Positions 27,627 to 28,952 of a DNA stretch of 28,952 nucleotides are shown piece by piece. The notes beneath the pieces were generated by a model. That model did not search any database, was not told where the DNA came from, and saw only the letters and a list, made by a program, of their open reading frames with translations. This DNA is from a virus. The position numbers and the translations under genes were made by a program. Location of the stretch: the IMG/VR virus record IMGVR_UViG_3300025117_000200, positions 1 to 28,952 of that record. One strand, written 5' to 3'. Position 1 is the first letter of the stretch. The number at the start of each line of letters is the position of its first letter.

Positions 27627-28088
27627 TCACCTTTCGATGATTAAAGCAAACATTCTAGCGTCTGAATGGTCGGCGTGATATTTTCTCAATAGACCTTCAT
27701 ATTCTAGTCCAAGCCATTCAGCAAATCGTACCCCTTCAGGAAAATCCACCCGTAACGGAGCTTGTATGCGAATCAATTTATATTCCTCTATCCAAGCGGC
27801 CAATATCCGTTTTACCGCTTTGGGCATAAAACCATATTCGCCTATATCGGCCACGAACAGACACCAGCCTTCTGCAAAACCTGCGTAGATGATTTCCAAA
27901 CCGCCACAGCCGATAATTCTTCCTTCGTAAATTCCCGTAACCGCCGGACCTCTGTTTTCCTTCATCTTAGCCCATTCGATTGTCTGCTCGTTTATTTCCA
28001 AGGTTGGCTGTTTGGCCTGCCCCTTGATAATCTCCAAGGCATGTTCGGCTTTATACGATACAATTTCTAATGCCATAAATCTATCCAT
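27627..28088 (-). CDS. GNAT-like internal virion protein (gp13-like)
   Basis: 153 aa from ATG 28088, whose A is the last base of the tail-fibre stop (TGATG). ATG 28076 (MALEIVSYK) is an alternative; neither has a strong ribosome site. The fold pattern is acetyltransferase-like: VTGIYEGRIIGCGGLEIIYAGFAEGWCLFVADIGEYGF, then KAVKRILAAWIEEYKLIRIQAPLRVDFPEGVRFAEWLGLEYEGLLRKY. The acetyl-CoA loop is degenerate. T7-like phages place such a protein before gp14, where it helps assemble the virion core rather than act as an enzyme. A functional acetyltransferase is not excluded. Confidence 0.78.
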   Translation of the reverse strand: MDRFMALEIVSYKAEHALEIIKGQAKQPTLEINEQTIEWAKMKENRGPAVTGIYEGRIIGCGGLEIIYAGFAEGWCLFVADIGEYGFMPKAVKRILAAWIEEYKLIRIQAPLRVDFPEGVRFAEWLGLEYEGLLRKYHADHSDARMFALIIER

Positions 28089-28952
28089 CAATAGCCAACG
28101 GCAAACCAAAAAACGGGCGTAAGCCTAGTTCCTACGCGAGAGCGAATCTTGAAACTAGCGGCACTTAAAGTATGGGCATAAGGCGCATAATCACCACTGG
28201 TATCATTAGTTTTCGCTGGAGTGATTTGTATGTTATAGCAACCATTCGTGAAAGCTGTGGCAAAAGTAACAGTCGTATCCGCCCAAGTGCTGTTAGTTAA
28301 GGTCGCGCTTCCCCATTTCATAATCATGCCGTTAGGCAACGTGCAACTGACCGTACCAGCAGCCATGCCAGCGGCCACTGTAGGGCTAAAAACAGATATG
28401 TTGTTATCCACATAAGCCTTGATGGATTGTTGCGTAGCCAACTTGGTGTTTGAATCACTACCCATAGCATCTTCGTCTAAGATTGCCGTACCCGACACGC
28501 CTGTATCTATAACTGGGCTGGTCAAGGTTGGCGTAGTTAGGGTCTTGCCGGTCATGGTCAATGTTCCGGCAGCCACAAAATCATAGACGGAATCTTGGCT
28601 GGGCGGTGAAGTCGTACTGCCGGCATTAGCCCCCATATCATCTTCATCGAGTACAGTAATGCTATCAGGCACGCCTAATGTAGCCCTAGCAGTTGCCGCG
28701 TCAGCATCGTCAAGTATGGTTTGGGCAAAAGCGCTTATTCCCAGCGTAGTCAAGGCTGCTCCGGCATTGGCATCATCCAGCAAGGTAGCTGCAAAAGCTG
28801 AAGCCGTTGTGCCGGTAATGGTAGTCGCCGTAACCGAAGGCAGGCCATTGGCATCGAAAGTCAGATAAGACGAAGCCCTGCTGACGGCATCGTCCAAGGC
28901 ACAGGCTGCCTCTACTGTTGAACCGTCAGTAATAGGCACACGCAAAGATCGG
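28088..28952 (-). CDS. Tail fibre protein, N-terminus outside the window
   Basis: The 288 visible residues continue open to the window edge (RSLRVPITDGSTVEAACALDDAV...), so the true start lies beyond. RSLRVP is typical of the inside of phage fibre proteins. Two repeats (AFAATLLDDANAGAALTTLGI and AFAQTILDDADAATARATLGV) and two LDED.MG... segments lead to a C-terminal gp53-like receptor-tip domain: GMIMKWGSATLTNSTWADTTVTFATAFTNGCYNIQITP...FWFAVGY. It probably determines host binding. The C-terminus is complete, and the stop overlaps the gp13-like start. Internal repeats may vary between relatives. Confidence 0.86.
   Translation of the reverse strand, partial: RSLRVPITDGSTVEAACALDDAVSRASSYLTFDANGLPSVTATTITGTTASAFAATLLDDANAGAALTTLGISAFAQTILDDADAATARATLGVPDSITVLDEDDMGANAGSTTSPPSQDSVYDFVAAGTLTMTGKTLTTPTLTSPVIDTGVSGTAILDEDAMGSDSNTKLATQQSIKAYVDNNISVFSPTVAAGMAAGTVSCTLPNGMIMKWGSATLTNSTWADTTVTFATAFTNGCYNIQITPAKTNDTSGDYAPYAHTLSAASFKIRSRVGTRLTPVFWFAVGY

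Overview
The window is most likely part of a tailed-phage genome. Gene density is high, small genes overlap by a few bases, and most starts carry an AGGAG-type ribosome site. It holds a terminase, recombination genes, a T7-like set of internal virion (ejection) proteins and a tail fibre. The ejection set (gp13/gp14/gp15/gp16-like order) points to podovirus morphology. A holin-like protein and a spanin-like lipoprotein suggest a Gram-negative host, but the host cannot be named from the sequence. Both ends are cut inside genes: TerL at the left and a tail fibre at the right, both on the minus strand. On a circular map the missing part would plausibly be the head and tail genes between them.

Layout. 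(1) 1-6.4 kb, minus strand: a repressible-looking promoter and a leader hairpin precede a 42-aa ORF, a DnaD-like replication protein and a G39P-like helicase-loader-type protein. Unknown genes follow, then an HNH endonuclease, then a lysis and packaging block (lipoprotein, zinc-finger peptide, membrane proteins, holin, Cys-rich peptide, TerS, TerL). (2) 6.4-7.1 kb: a minus-strand HNH gene with its own promoter and structured leader, divergent from the rightward promoter. (3) 7.1-19.5 kb, plus strand: an early cluster with many small zinc-binding or unknown proteins, an XRE regulator, an RNA polymerase alpha-CTD-like protein, a lytic transglycosylase, a YqaJ exonuclease and RecT annealing pair, a DUF5131 (gp37/gp68) protein and a RusA resolvase. 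(4) 19.46-28.95 kb, minus strand: a strong terminator closes the operon tail fibre - GNAT-like protein - gp14-like - gp15-like - giant 1909-aa ejection protein with a ParB-like domain.

The most unusual part is non-coding. Three HNH genes (6847, 10155 and 12848) each have a private sigma70-like promoter. Each is followed by a leader in which four segments occur in the order A-B-A'-B', with A pairing A' and B pairing B'. This is a pseudoknot or switch topology. The copy at 10.0 kb sits inside the 3' end of the transglycosylase gene. The apparent original C-terminus is stranded downstream of the HNH gene, still overlapping the next gene as TAATG, while a divergent replacement C-terminus lies upstream. 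This fits a mobile cassette carrying promoter, structured RNA, endonuclease and a host-gene tail. Further candidate structured RNAs lie at 11103-11249, 14789-14883 and 14897-15065. Two of them close with the same CCCTGTGG-type helix just before a ribosome site.

All functional names come from recognising sequence motifs by eye. No database search or folding program was run.
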